From: Phaeosaccion multiseriatum | Taxonomy: Eukaryota > Ochrophyta, other classes | Direction of reading: 5' to 3' | Assembly: GCA_965112735.1 (NCBI GenBank) | Contig: OZ218950.1 | Coordinates: 6,696,001-6,760,000, forward strand | DNA length: 64,000 nt | Shown: positions 22,517 through 36,000 of the stretch, piece after piece | How positions within the stretch are numbered: position 1 is the stretch's first letter | How the letters are laid out: every line of letters starts with the position of its first letter | Made by a program: the position numbers and the translations under genes | Notes under the pieces: model-generated | The model's input: only the letters and a program-made list of their open reading frames with translations | Told to the model about the DNA's origin: nothing | The model's database searches: none

Positions 22517-25500
22517 GCGCACACACACACACACACTCGTGGTACCTCACCTCTGGTGATGTTGGGGGTGAGGTCAACAAGGCCGTTCGCGGTGCTGTCT
22601 GTGGCTCTAAAGCAATCACTCGACGCGTACACTGCCTCTCCCAACTGTTGCAAGAGGGAGAGAGTGAGAGGGAAGGGAGGCAGAGACAGAGCGAGAGGGG
22701 GGAGGGGGGGGGGGGGAGGCAGGAAGGCAGGAAGGCAGAGAGTGGGAGGCAAGGGTTGGAAAAGAAGGGATCGCCTCCTGCACGCGCCTATTCGCCTCCT
22801 GCGCACACCCACAATGCCTGCCCATATGCCTGCTGCCCATATGCCTGCCCATATGCCTGCCTCTGCCCTGTATGCCCCACCTTTCGCAGGAAGGCCTCAA
22901 TGATGCCCTCGTCAAGCTCCTCGCTCACTGCCTTATGCAAACCGTCCGCGCTCACCACCCCCACGCTTCCAAAGGCCTTGAAGAGCCCCTCCCCACACCC
23001 CTTACGGCTCAACGCCTCTAGAGACGGCGGCTGCACGTCCACACACCCCTCACCGCCCATGTCGACGCGTCTGTTGGGAGGGGGGTAAGCATCAGGTATC
23101 GAAGGTTGGTTGGTTGGTTGGTTGGTTGGTCGGTTGGCCGGTTGGTTGGTAAGTAGGTAGATTGGCAGATAGGTGGGTCTTCTCGCAGGCATCGAGCAGA
23201 AGAGAGGAGAGGAGGGGGGGAGAGTGAAAAGCGCAGCAAAGAAGGGGACATCGAGATTGAAGTGGAGCAGGTCTTTCCAACGGTGCTATGCGAGAGAGAC
23301 AGAGACAGAGACAGACAGACAGACAAGACAGAGGCGAGAAGCCCGCGTGGGTGCCACGTCCTCCTCTCTCACCTCCCGTCTCCGGCATACCCCGGGGGGC
23401 AGGTGCAGTGGAAGGACCCCTCTGTGTTGACGCAAGCTGCCATCTCATCGCAGTTGTGGTGCAGCTCCAAGTGAGGGCCTTCGTACGAGCACTGATGACG
23501 ATGATGGAGGAGGGGAGAGAGGCAGGGAGATGAGGGACTGAGATAGAGAGGAGCACTGACACCAAGGTGCCATCTCTCCCTCCCTCTCTCCACTCGCTTT
23601 CTTCAACCCCACTCTCTCCCTCTCTCCCTCCCTCTCTTCTCTCGCTCACCCTTGCCCCTCCCCCCGTCCCCCCATGCCTCCACTCCCCCATACCCCGCCC
23701 TCGTCCTCTGAATTGTACTCACCTCATCAGTGTCCAACACATGCACCTCCCTGACCTTCTCTATGGCGTCAATGTGAAGCCACGGTGTCTCTATCGAGTA
23801 CAGGACTGAGTACTCCCCCACCTCCTTCATCCACGCCCCGAAGGGCTGCGAGTATCTAATCTTGACCCTTCGCTCATCGTCCTACCGTTACAGCCACGGA
23901 GGAGGGGCCAGAGGGGGGAGGAGGGGCAGGAGGGGCAGGAGGGGGAGGAGCGAGTATCAAGCCAGCAAGGCAAGCAAACAAGCATCACGTTAGTGAGCAG
24001 CAGCAGGATTATGTCGATGAAACTCAGGCTCAAACTGAAACTGAAACCGTATCATCTCAAGCTCACCTCTTGGTTCTCATCGACAACTGTGACCCCGTGT
24101 TCGGTATAGGGATCGCCTTGATTGAGGTAGAGGGGGGAGGGCCCGTTGATGAAGATGTCGGGCACCGATCCACTTAGGCAGTTGGTGGTACGGTCCAGTC
24201 TCCGTCTGCCGGGAGCGCCCATCAGTAGATCGCCACCAGTTGTGCTGCCCTGCTTCTGCTGCCATGACACCGTCGGAGTGGAGCATGCGAGGGAGAGGTA
24301 GGGAGGGAGGGAGGAAGAGAAGGACGCAGGGAGGGAGTGAGGAAGGGAGGGGGGGGGGGGAAGGAGGGAGGGAGGGATGGAGGATGAGAACGGAGGGCAG
24401 GAGAACGGAGGGAGAGGCAGGAGGGAGGGAGAGAGACGCGAGGGAAAAAGGTAGAAAGCCCTGCCCGGCAGGTGTCACATCGCCACGATCGAGTGCTGCC
24501 TGTATATCAATCCATATGCCATCCTCACCTTCTCCTCGCCCTCCCCCTCTCCCTCTCCCTCCGCTGCCCCTGCCGCCGATGCGGTTGGGAAGCCAATGAA
24601 GTCCACTGGCAGGGGTTCTGAGGGGCTGCTGTAGGCCTGATAGCCCGGCTTGGGCACGCATTCGTAGGCCTTTCTCTCGGCCTTGCGGAGGCACCTGCAG
24701 TTGAGGATAGTCGAGGAGGAGAGGAAGTGTGCTTAGATTGGTTGGTCTGTGGGAATGAGTCATGTGGGCAGCAGTCCGGTACGTAAGTGATGGATGGTAC
24801 TCTCCTCGCAGTAGGCACGCACTGTCAATACGTAAGAGGCGCACACTACCTGCAGTTGGTGGGGCAGGTATGGTCCGCGCAAAAGTCCTCCGTGACGGGC
24901 ACGTCTTTCTCGCACACGCCCTCCACCAGCTTGTAGCCCTGGGGGGGTAGAGAGGGAGGGAGGGAGGGGTTGAGGAGGAGGGCGAGGGTGACCACAGAAG
25001 CATTTGACACCGATCCCTACATTAGTTTACATGTACTATGGCCCTGGAAGCTGAACCTGAAACTGTTCTCCCACGTACCTTATGGCACTCGCACGAGAAG
25101 CTGTTGGGCCCCCATCCTCCCTCCCCCCCCCCCCCCTCCTCCTTGTTCCCGGCCTTGCACGAAGAGTGCGGCCCACAGACCACCCCCTCGCAGGGATCGG
25201 AGGTGCAGCGGAGGTCCCTCCGGCAGGTTTGATAGCACTCCTCGGGCTGTTAAAAGAGAGAGAGACGCACCGATGAGCCCATCGCTAACGGAAGGAAGAG
25301 GAAGACAAAAGGAGCGGAGGGGAGAGGGAGGGGAACCAAGCACCTTTCACCGTTCTCCCGTCCTTCCTTCCTTCCCCACTCACTCACTCACTCACTCACT
25401 CACATCTTCGCAGCTGCTGCTACTGAAGCCCCTGCAGCACAGCCTGGAATCGCTGCTGTCGCTTCCCTCTCCCCCGCCACACTTGCCCGGGATAACGTTC

Positions 25501-26728
25501 TTAGTCATACGCCCCCCCGTCCTTCCCGGACTACCACAGCCAGGCACCCCCCACGCCCCTGCTGGGCAGCTACACTCGAAGCCCCCTGCATTCGAGTACG
25601 GCCGGGTCAGGGGCGAGGGTGAGGGTGAGGGTGTGAGGGTGAGGGTGAGGGGGAGGGTGTGAGGGTGAGGGGGAGGGTGAGGGGGAGGGTCGGGGTGAAG
25701 GTGGGGGTGAGGGTGAGGGTGAGGGTGAGGGTCGGGGTCAGGGCCACGGCTAGGGTCAGGGTCAGGCCAGGGCTAAAGGGTGAAGGCGATGGTAAGGGTC
25801 AGGGGTTTCTGTACCTGGCGTGTTGACGCACTGCGCGCTGCTGTGGCAGGTGTGGTGCCATGGGTGAGAGGTCCCCACTGAGCACTCGTCCACATCCTAA
25901 GGGGCCATGTATTGATGTATTTGCAGCGGAACAGGGAGTGAGACAACAGACAAGACAAAGAGCAATTGATACAAGGGGGGCTGTCAATACATCGTATGCG
26001 TCCAAACACTATGTGAGGAAGGGGAGGATTGATTCAGAGCAGCAGAGGGAGAGAGAGGAGAGAGAGAGAGCGAGAGAGAGACAGAGTGCGATAGCGAGAG
26101 AGAGTGCGAGAGAGAGCGAGTGGGGATGAGAACCCAGCCTGCCGTACCGTAATCTCGTAGGGGATGACGTAGCAGCCCGACGCCATTTGTCCACCGGCGG
26201 TGAGGCGGGAAATACGAGCTGTGACCTGGAATGAACCGACCTTTATAGCACCGGTACATCGAGGGTCGGACAGGGAGGGTAACGGGGAGGGACGTCGGAG
26301 AGGGGGAGGGGAGGGGGGGAGGGAAGGGGAAAGAAGGTCAGAGAAGAGGAAAAGGTGGTGGACGACAGAAGGCATAGAAGGATGTGCCGTACCTGTCGAT
26401 GCAAAGAGTCTCCCCTGAGCCCAATGTCTACGCTAAGCACGCCGTCAATATGCTGATTGATAAGCTTCATCAGCTCCCCCATGAGCAGATTATTGCTGTC
26501 TTGTGCGTCCATCTGAGACACCACTAAATGTTCCCCGGACAGCGTCGTGCATTGCGACTCCGTTTCCTCCGTGCCTTCTCCTCCTACTTCTGTTTCTATT
26601 GCTGCAATTCCTCCCGTTGAGGAGGCAGGTGCTGACTCTCCGAGAGCCGTGGCAAGCACCAAAAGCAGCACCAACCACCCCGTTTGGGCCGCCACGCACC
26701 ATCTCGGTCGTCTAGCAACGCGACCCAT
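21195..26728 (-). CDS. Secreted/type I membrane protein with EGF and Ig-like domains
   Basis: Fifteen exons from 26728 to 21195 give about 760 residues with all phases closed. Coordinates: 26728-26393, 26225-26148, 25896-25815, 25585-25404, 25246-25079, 24938-24850, 24694-24529, 24249-24067, 23881-23723, 23491-23373, 23070-22881, 22644-22551, 22268-22098, 21682-21516, 21293-21195. A signal peptide (GWLVLLLVLATALGES, about residues 17-32) opens the protein. Next come a calcium-binding EGF start (DVDECSVGTS), Cys-rich EGF-like modules, a DUF5011-type Ig-like domain (LNQGDPYTEHGVTVVDEN ... VGEYSVLYS), a full EGF (CDEMAACVNTEGSFHCTC), a second Ig/HYR-like segment (VAYNVQDAAGNSASTLYYLV), one TM helix (VAVGLAVLLVYTFAASF) and a short basic tail. 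The role is probably surface adhesion or reception; no ligand can be inferred. Intron 14 uses a GC donor (CAG|GCAAGT). The start of exon 8 is uncertain by a few codons. Confidence 0.8.
21690..21960 (-). repeat. (CCT)n intronic microsatellite before an acceptor
   Basis: GGA/GAG array on the plus strand, pyrimidine-rich on the gene strand, lying next to the acceptor of EGF-gene exon 14. Confidence 0.85.
25611..25800 (-). repeat. Interstitial GAGGGT telomere-like array
   Basis: Degenerate GGTGAG, GAGGGT and GGTCAG units fill EGF-gene intron 3. On the gene strand the array reads ACCCTC/ACCCTGA, the same sense orientation as the arrays in SYF1 and the YqgF gene. Confidence 0.75.
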
Positions 26729-27006
26729 CGTTCCCACGGTCCCACTCCCCGCTGTGGAGCTCCTCTATAACGCCTAACGGAGACACGGTTGGGGGCACAA
26801 GGAACAAGGTGAATTTCTACTTCAATTCCTTCGCCCCCCCCCATCCGATTCAGCACTCCACAGTGTTAAGGAGCGCAAGGGCTTGCGCAGGAGCAGCGCC
26901 ACTTGCTTGAGGGATCCTTCTCTCTAGGTGGGTGCTCCTTCCCGCTGAGGTGCCGAAAGCATCCGCAGGAAGGGGCGAGAAAGGGAGCCGAAAGTATCTT
27001 GCAGTC
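26729..27006. promoter_or_regulatory. Shared 5' region of the EGF protein (-) and ACBP-PH-DGAT1 (+)
   Basis: 278 bp between divergent start codons. No clear TATA box was seen. Bidirectional promoter inferred from position. Confidence 0.4.
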
Positions 27007-30000
27007 ATGCGCAAGGAGCTGCCCCAAGAGCAGCCGCAGCAGAGCGAGGACGAGGCCGCCCAGAAGCTCGACAATGAGTTCGATGTAAGTGAAGCTCAGA
27101 AAAGCTCTCCTGAGGGGATAGTGGCAGCGACCTGCTTCACCAGGCCAACACCAACAACATAGAGGAGGGAGTATTCGGGAACGCGGGAACGAAAACCCCC
27201 GCTCTATTTTCGCGTGCAATGTTGTAAGCTGCCTCTCCTTTTCAGTGCCCGTCTCCTTCTCTGTCAAGATTTTTTCCCCCTCCAACAGTCGGAGGGCTTA
27301 CAGTCGGAGGGCTTGTGGCTTTGTTGTCCGGGGGAAAGCAGGGGCGCGAATGAAGCACCACCTTGACAAACGCCTTGGCCCCTTCTTGCACGATAGGCTG
27401 CCAAAGCGGCGGTATGGGACTGCCGCTACACCAGCGCCTTCCAGAACAGCAAGATGCGCCTCTACGGGCTCTTTAAGGCAGCGGAGAAGGGCCCTTGCGA
27501 CACACGGAAGCCGCCCAAGCTGCCCGGGCAGGGTGAGTGACCGGAGGAGGACGACGACGACAACGAGGGCGAGGAGGAGGAACGAAGCGACTCGATATCA
27601 ATGTCTGAGTCGGAACCTCTGGAGGGAGGGCGGGAGGGAGGAGGGAGGAGGGAGGAGAAGCGAGAACGGATTCACTGCTTTGGAGAGAGAGGGCGGTCTA
27701 GAGGAAGGAGAAGGGAGGGAGATCTCTTGCTGCAAAGTCAGCCAGGGAAGAGGTGCCAGTGTCCGAAGCAACGGAGGCACGTCCCTTACCCCCCCATCCC
27801 TCTCCCCTCGCCTTGACGTCACCTCCGCTCCTCCATCCCTCTCCCTCTCCCTCTCCCCTCACCCTCCCTCTCTCTCTTCCACTGTCCCTCGCCGTCACCA
27901 ACCTGTTGTAGAGTACCACCGTACCAAGTGGAGCGCGTGGAGAGAAGCGTCCACCTTCCCCAGAGCGGAAGCCAAGAAGAGGTACATCGCTCTCGCTTAC
28001 CAGGTAGGTAGGTGGGAGGGAGAGGAAGTGGGCTATCGGTAGGACGGAGGAGGTGGGCTCTCCCCTCCTTGCTCCTCCCCCTCCTCCTCCTCCTCCTCCT
28101 CCTCCTCCTCCTCCTCCTCCTCCTCCTCCTCCTCCTCCTCCTCCTCCTCCTCCTCCTCCTCCTCCTCCTCCTCCTCCTCCTCCTCCTCCTCCTCACCTCC
28201 TCCTCCTCCTCCTCCTCCTCCTCCTCCTCCTCCTCCTCCTCCTCCAGATTATCTCGGAGAGCCATGCAGAGATCATCGCCCTCGAGGACGAAGGAGCTTC
28301 AGCTGCAGCCGGTGCCAGCACGGATGAGACGGAAGGGGGGGCACAGGAGGAAAGCAGCCTAAACGGTAGCGGCCCGGCCCCTTCCACAGAAGGAGGAGGC
28401 GAAGGCGAAGAGCAAGACGTCGACAGAGAAGGAGGAGGAGGAGGAGGAGGAGGAGGAGGAGGAGGAGGAGGAGGAGGAGGAGCAGCAGGAGGAGGAGGAG
28501 GAGGAGGAGGAGGGGAAGGGGGAGGAGCCCCCTTACCGCCGAAGGGCAAGAGCACGGGCCGCATGCGAAGGCTTGTGTCGAAGGTGACGCTCGTGCACGA
28601 CCCTGCCTCACCGCACATGCAGGAGATCAGGCGGCTCAATGACCGCAACAAGGAGCTGGAGAGCTACCTCAAGGACATTCACAATGAGTTGGAGGAGGTG
28701 GATGATAAGCTAGGTACGCAAGGAGGGAGGGAGGGAGGGAGGGATGGTATTCTTGGCTTCACTGCTGTCGCTGTTCGGTGCTTGCTCTCATTTATCTCTC
28801 ACACACACCCTCTCTCTCACACACCCTCTCTCTCCCTTCCTCTGTTTCTCACTCTCTCTCTCCTTCTGTTTCTCACTCTCTCTCCCTCTGTTTCTCACAC
28901 ACTCTCTCTCCCTCTGTTTCTCACATTCTCTCCGTCTCTCTCTCCCTTCCTCCCTCTGTTTCTCAAACTCTCTCCCTCTCTCTCTCTCCCTCCCTCTGTT
29001 TCTCACACCCTCTCCCTCTCTCTCTCTCTCCCCCTCTGTTTCTCACACTCTCCCTCTCTCTCTCTCCCTCTGTTTCTCACACTCTCTCCCTCTCTCTCTC
29101 CCTCCCTCTCTCCCTCCCTCTCTCCCTCCCTCTGTTTCTCTCACACTCTCTCTCCCTCTCTCTCTCTTTCTCTCTCTCTCCCTCTCTCCCTACCTCTCTC
29201 TCACTCCCTCCCTCTCTCAAACACAACACACGCTCCCTCTGTCTCTCTCTCTCTCCCTCTCCCTGGTGCAGCGGGCAAAGAACTGTCAGGGTGGCTGTAC
29301 CGCTGGTCCGAGAAGGACGCTTCCATGTGGGGGGGCAGCGTGTGGGAGAGGGGCTTCTTCTGCCTCCGAGCCAACACGCTCTCCATCTACTCCTCTGACA
29401 GGTACAGTCACAGGGGAAGCGATGGGAGGGGAGAGGAGGAGGAGGAGGAGGGGTGGGTGGGGTGGGGTGGGGAGGGGTGGCAGAGAGGAGGCGTGGCTAA
29501 GCAGCCTCGAATGTCCACGCCACCTTGGAAATCTATTCCCTCACGTCTGTTCCAAGGCCTCCCAGTGTCTCCTGCCCCATCAAATCAATCAATCAACAAA
29601 CGAACCAACCCATAGAACCAACCAACCACAGACCCACCCACCCACCCAACCAACCAACCAACCAACCAACCAACCCCCACGCAACCAACCAAAAGGCTCG
29701 ACAACTCGTTCTCCACACCGCTCGAGCACCTTCCTCCTGCCTTCATGGACACTTAACGAAACCGCGCCTCCCTGTCTCCTTACCGCCCCCTCTTTCCTGC
29801 CACCCCCTCCACTCCCCCACCCGTCCTCTCTCTCCCCCCTCCCTCCCTGCCAAACCCCAATACAGAGAGTCGACACCTCGCAGCGTCATCAACGTGTCCA
29901 GCCTCGTGCTGAGGGACGAAGGCGTCAAGGTAACAGCGATAGGAGCCATGTCTCTTGTGGTTGGCTGACTGACTGGTCGGGATGGGATATAGGGGTAGGA

Positions 30001-33000
30001 GCCTATGAAGCGGACAAACAGATGGGCAATCTCTCCTGTGGCTGGTACTGTATGACGGGGTAGGGTGTTTGATGAAATACTGAAACCGAAAAGTGAACTG
30101 AAACTGTCAACAGGTGGGCAAGAAGCTCAGCATGGGGCAGAAGAGAGACCACGAGATGCGGCTGCAGGAGGACCAGTCACAGAGGGGAGAGAGGGCAGAG
30201 GAGGTGGCTGGGCATCTGAGTGGCCAGGCGACCTCAGGTGAGTGAGTGAGTGAGTGAGTGAGTGAGTGAGGGAGGGAGGGAGGGAGGGAGTGAGTGAGGG
30301 AGGGAGGGAGTGAGTGGGGTGAGGGGTTGGGTGGGGCAGGGGGGGGGGGGGGGTTGTTGTTGTGCTTTCTCTACCGTGCATGTCCTTGCTGCTCTTGTGC
30401 CATCCTTCTTCGATGTTGTTTGGTTGCAAACAAAATGGGGAGGTCTTTGAACAACCTGCATTCAAGAGGAAATGAGGAAGGATAGACTCATTTTTTTTTT
30501 GCTGCGTTACTTGCTGCTCTTGTGGAATACCGCCCACCCCAACAGAACCCACTGCCTCGCAGCTCGACGGCGGGAGTGGCGGTGGTGGTATTCCTGGAGG
30601 AGGAGGAGGAGGAGATGGAGAGAGGCCTAGGTACCACATCTTCTCACTCTACATGCCGGGGACAGACCAACGGGTGAGAGGGGGACAACAAAGAAGAGAA
30701 GGCAAAGGGAGGAGAGCAGCAGCAGGAGGAGGAGGAGGAGGAGGGAAAGGGGATAAAATTGTTGCTTACTGCTCCGTCCAGCTCCCGCTCTACCTATATC
30801 TAGCCGCTCTACCTCTATCTAGCCGCTCTACCTCTATCTAGCCGCTCTACCTCTATCAAGCCGCTCTACCTCTATCTGGCCGCTCTACCTCTATCTAGCC
30901 GCTGAACCCATATCTAGCCACTCTACCTCTATCAAGCCGCTCTACCTGTATCTAGCCGCTCTACCTCTATCTAGCCGTCCTACCTCTATCTAGCCGCTTT
31001 ACCCAAGCCTTGAGTGGGCGATAGTCCGAGGCTGTGAAAGTTTCTCCTCTGCCGCTGCTGTGTCTGCTGTATCACCATCTGCTGTGCTTTGTGGAGGTGT
31101 GGCATGGTGATGGGTGATGGGTGTTGTTACCCTGACCGGACGATCCCTCCTCCCTCTCTTCCTCTTCTCCTCATCCTCGCACCCTCTCTCTCCCCCCTGC
31201 GCCCTCTCTCTCTCCCCTTGCACTCTCTCTGTCCCTCTGTCCCTCCCCCTCTCCTCTCTCCCTCCCTCTCTCTCCCTCCCTCTCTCTCCCTCCCTCTCTC
31301 TCCCTCTCTCTCTCCCTCCCTCTCTCTCCCTCTCTCTCCCTCCCTCTCTCTCCCTCCCTCTCTCTCCTTCCCTCTCTCCCTCCCCCTCTCTCCTTCCCTC
31401 TCTCTCCCTCCCTCTCTCTCCCTCCCTCTCTCTCCCTCCCTCTCTCTCCCTCCCTCTTCTCCCTCCCTCTCTCTCCCTTCCTCTCCCTCCCTCCCTCTCT
31501 CTCCCTTCCTCTCTCTCCCTCCCTCTCTCTCCCTTCCTCTCTCTCCCTCCCTCTGTCGTATCTTCAAGATTCGCGGCCCCAGTGCAGGCGTCGTGATGCG
31601 ACTGAGCAGCGAGGATGAACAAGCCGCCAAGATATGGATGGACGCCCTCCTGAAAGGTAGTACGTAGTACGACTTAAACTGATGCCATAACTTACCGACT
31701 TACTTTGTCCTGACACCTCGCTCCCCCCCGCTCCCTCCTCCCCTCGTTGTCCTGACACCCGGCAGCCTCCGTGAACCCGGACGATAGCGATACCTCCTCC
31801 TCAAGCAGCGGTGACAGCGACGGCGAGGATAGAGAAGAGCGGACGGGAGAGAGACCCTCGGTAAGTCAAGGAAGTTGGAAGGAAGGGAAGAGGGGATAGG
31901 GATGGGACAGGGAGGGGACACGAAACGAAAAGTAGAGGTACACGAAACGAGAAGTAGCGGGACCATGTGCCTACCATCGCTATCGCTCTAACTCACATCG
32001 CTTCCGTAACTCTTTCTTCTTTCTCTGTGTGTCTCTCTGTGCCTGTGTGTGTATGTGCGCGCCTGTGCTTGTGTGTGTCTATGTGCGCCATGTGTGTTTG
32101 TGCGTGTGCGCGTGTGTTCGTGTGTGTGTATGTGTGTGTGTGTGCGTGTGCGTGGTAGGCCGCTGCAAGTGCTGCAGCCCCCCCCCCTGCCAAGAAGGGC
32201 TTCTCTCCGATCAACTTCCCCGCATCGAAGACCATGCACACACAGGTATATGGGCACATGTTTGCCCTTCGCTCACGCCCCCACCCACCCACACAACTCG
32301 TGCCCCCTGTCGCTCCTCCCTTCCGCTCCAAGATAAGATAAGAGAAGAGAAAAGGCAGGAGGTGTCAGGAGTCGGTAGTATCAGGTGTCAGGATATTCGA
32401 TCAAAGTACCAAGTGTCAGGTGTCGGGAAAGGTCCATGTTGCCCTTCCCTCCCGCTCCGATCCAGTTAGAGGGGGCAATACACGCACCACTCACCCGGCT
32501 CCGCCCCTCGGCAGTCACCGCCAAGAACACTTGCCCGACCTCCTCCACCACCCTCCACCCTCCCCGCCATCTGTGACCCATCTGTGACTGACCACTCTTC
32601 CCACTCTCTCTCTCGTGTCTCTCTCATACGCTCTCTCCTCTCTGCCTCCCTCTCCTCATGTACCCTCTCTCTCCCTCTCTCTCCCTCTCTCTCCCTCCCT
32701 CTCTCTCTCCCTTTCCTCATATACTCTCTCTCTCCCCTCTCTCTCCCTCTCTCTCTCCTCACGCATCCTCTGCTCTCCCACTCTCTCTATCTGTCTCTCT
32801 ATCTGTCTCCCTCTCTCCCACTCTCTCTATCTGTCTCCCCCTCTCTCCCTCTCTCTCTCTCCTCATGTACCCTACCCACAGGTGCAGCCGAGTGTGCTGA
32901 GTACAGACTCTCCCGAACAGAACTACAGAGGCTTCCTGAACCTCATGGCCATACTCATGATCGCTTCCAACCTTCGCAACATCATCGCCAGCCTTCGCCT

Positions 33001-36000
33001 CTACGGCTTCCTCCTACGGATGCCTCGGCCTGTGAGTGACTTTTCTGCATGACTGACGGACTGATTGACCGACTGATTGACTAATCACCTCATTAGCTTG
33101 ACTGACTGACTGGCTGACTGACTGGCTGGATGACTTACTGACTGAGTGAGTAAGTGAGTGAATGAGTGGGTGAGTGACTCACAGGCTGACTGACTGACTG
33201 ACTGACTGACTGACTGACAGTCTGACTAGCAGCCTAACTGACTCCCTCTCCCCTCCACTTTTCTCTCCCCGCTCCCCTCTCCTCTCCACCCCTCCCTCCC
33301 CTCCCTCGCCTCCCGTCCCCTCCCCTCTCCTCTCTTCTCCTCTCCTCTCCTCTCCTCTCCTCTCCTCTCCTCTCCTGTCCTGTCCTCCCACCCCCAGTCA
33401 GAGGAGACCTTCCTCGAGTGGCCCTGTCTCTCAGGCACTTGCGCACTCACCATACACGTACTCATCGCTCTCGCCATCGAGAAGGTCAGTCAGTCACAGG
33501 GGTGCAACAGAACCACCGCCTCTTATCGTTCGACTTTTCGTAAACCAACTGAGCTGAACTGAGCTGAACTGAACTGAGCCTTTGGTGTCTATGAGTCAAG
33601 CATGACTTCTGAGAGGTCTCAGTTCGATTTTTGCGCCGGGCTGCCTCCCACCCTTGAACACATGCAATGCTCTGCCCTTCGACACATGCAAAACCCCAAT
33701 AGCCCCCGATACCCAACACCTAATACCCAATATATACCCCCCTTCCTCCCTTCCCTCTCCCATCCCTCTCCCCTCCCTCTCCTTGCCCATGTGCTTGACA
33801 GGCCTGCATGCCTCGACCTCGCAAGGGGCGTGGCCGTGGCCTGTACATTGGGGGGAGGCTGAGCTTGCTTCTGCACTCCATCAATATCTTGGTGGAGATC
33901 ACCATTCCCACCTACGTTGTGGTGAGTGAGTGAGGGAGGGAGTGAGGGAGGGAGGGAGGGAGGGAGGGAGGGAGTGAGGGAGGGAGGGAGGGAGTGAGGG
34001 AGGGAGGAAGGGAGGGAGGGAGGGAGTGGGTGAGGGAGTGAGTGAGGGAGAGAGAGAGGGAGGGAGGGAAGGAAAGAGGGAGGGAGGGAAGGACGGAGGG
34101 AGGGAGGGAGGGAGGGAGTGAGGGAGTGAGGGAGGGAGGGGGGGAGGGGAGGGAAGGGAGCTCCAACAAGGAGAGCAAACACAGAAGCTTGATATCGACT
34201 TCATTTATGGTGTTCCATATTGACAAAGGTCACATAACCTGAAGGGGAGGGAAGGAGAGCGTGAGCGTGAGTATGTGAGTGAGTCAGTGAGCGAGTAAGT
34301 GAAAGAGTGAGTATGTGAGTGAGTCAGTGAGTGAGCTCCCTCCCTTCCTCCCCCTGTCCCTCCCTCTCCCCCCCCCCTCACAGTGGCACAACAACGAGAG
34401 CCCGATGTTTGGGTTCGGTTACCTCTTCACGGCAACGGTGAGAAGCATAAGAATAAGAGTAGTGTTTGTGTGTGTGCGTGCGTGTGTGTGTGTGCGCGCG
34501 CGCGTCAATCTCCTCTGATCCTCCCCCTCTTTTGTCTTGTCTTTCTGCCTTCCTGCCTGCCTGCCTGCCTGCCTGCCTTCCTCCTGCCTCCCTCCCCTCC
34601 CCTCTCCTCCCCTCCTACCTCCCCCCCTTTTCTCCCTTCCTCTCCCCCTCCCTCTCCTCCCCTCCCCTCCCCTCCCTCTACAGATCCTGTGGATGAAGCT
34701 CGTGAGTTACGCACATGTCAACAGAGATCTCCGCCTCGCTTGGCAGGAGGCGGCAGCGGCAGCGCTGGCCAAGGACAAGGATGCTGACGTACGTGCTCCT
34801 ACTCAACTCAAACCCAAAGTAACGCTTGTCTCTCTTACTAAGCGCTGGCCTCTCTCTTTCATGTTCCGTTTAGCTTGTTGCAGAGTAAAGTGCAACCCCC
34901 CCCCCCCCCCGCAAACACACACGCGCTCTCTCTCTCCCTTGCCCCTCTTCGGGCTCTGACTGACACTCTGCCTCTCTCTTTTGTTGCTTCCCTCTCCTCC
35001 CCTCCCCTCCCCTCTTCCCCCCCCGCCTCCCTGCCCAGCCCGCTTCCCTTGACACAAACGATGCGGCTGCGGCGGCAGGAGCGGCGGCCACGGCGGAGAG
35101 GGTAAGTGAGTGGGACGGCACACAGTGAGTGGGACGGCACACAGTGAGTGGGACGGCACACAGTGAGTGGGACGGCACACAGTGAGTGGGACGGCACACA
35201 GTGAGTGGGACGGCACACAGTGAGTGGGACGGCACACAGCTCTCTCTCTCTCTCTCTATCTGTCGACCTGTCTCTCTCTCTCTTTGGAGGGGAAAAGAGG
35301 AGTAAGATGTGTGTGTGGAGGGCTGCTCTGACTCTGTCTCTGTGCGTGTCTTGTCTAACTGCCTGCCCATCTGCCTTCGTGCCTGCCCATATGCCTTCCT
35401 GCCTGCCCATACGCCTGCCTGCCTGCCCATATGCCCGCCTGCAGGCTATCCAGCTGGAGAGGGTCAAGTCCATGCGAGCTCTCTCCTCCTTCTCTCCCGA
35501 AGCAGCCGCCCCAACTCTCCGACGGCGGGCAAGCAGTTTCATCGTGCCCAATGCTTCGAGGCAGAGGGGAGGCAGAGGGAGGGGGGAGACTTTCGACGCC
35601 GCGAGGGGAGGCGGGGGGGCGGGGGCGGTGGTGTACCCTTTCCTCACGGAGTTCGCGAGGAAACATGGGGGCAGCGAGGGGGGGGGTCCTCGGGTGGTGA
35701 GGATGGCCTACCCCGCCAACATCACGCTTTGTGAGTTTCAAGCGTTGTTGTTGTTGTTGTTGTTGTTGTTGCTGTATGTTATTAGCATGCATCACCCTTT
35801 GAGAGTTTTTTAAGTTTTGTTGCGTGTTGTGGTGTTGGACTCCCCTCGCTCAAGCAAGAGGGGAAAGGAGAAGGAGGCGGGGTGTTCGAGCTTGCCCCTC
35901 CCCTCGCCCCTCTCCCCTCTCCCCTCTCCCCTGTCCGCGCCCTTTTTGATCGCCTTTCTCAACCTCTCTTCTTGACTTCCCTCTCTCTCTCTCTCTCTCC

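Noticed and set aside
24178-24197. Cassette-like CAGTTGGTGGTACGGTCC in an EGF-gene exon
   Set aside because: No flanking CAG run, and it encodes an ordered Cys-containing segment. Similarity may be chance, so it was not counted.
28744-30063. 439-codon Ser/Leu-rich plus-strand frame
   Set aside because: It runs through CT-repeat introns of the ACBP-PH-DGAT1 gene. Only the short PH-domain exons inside it are real.
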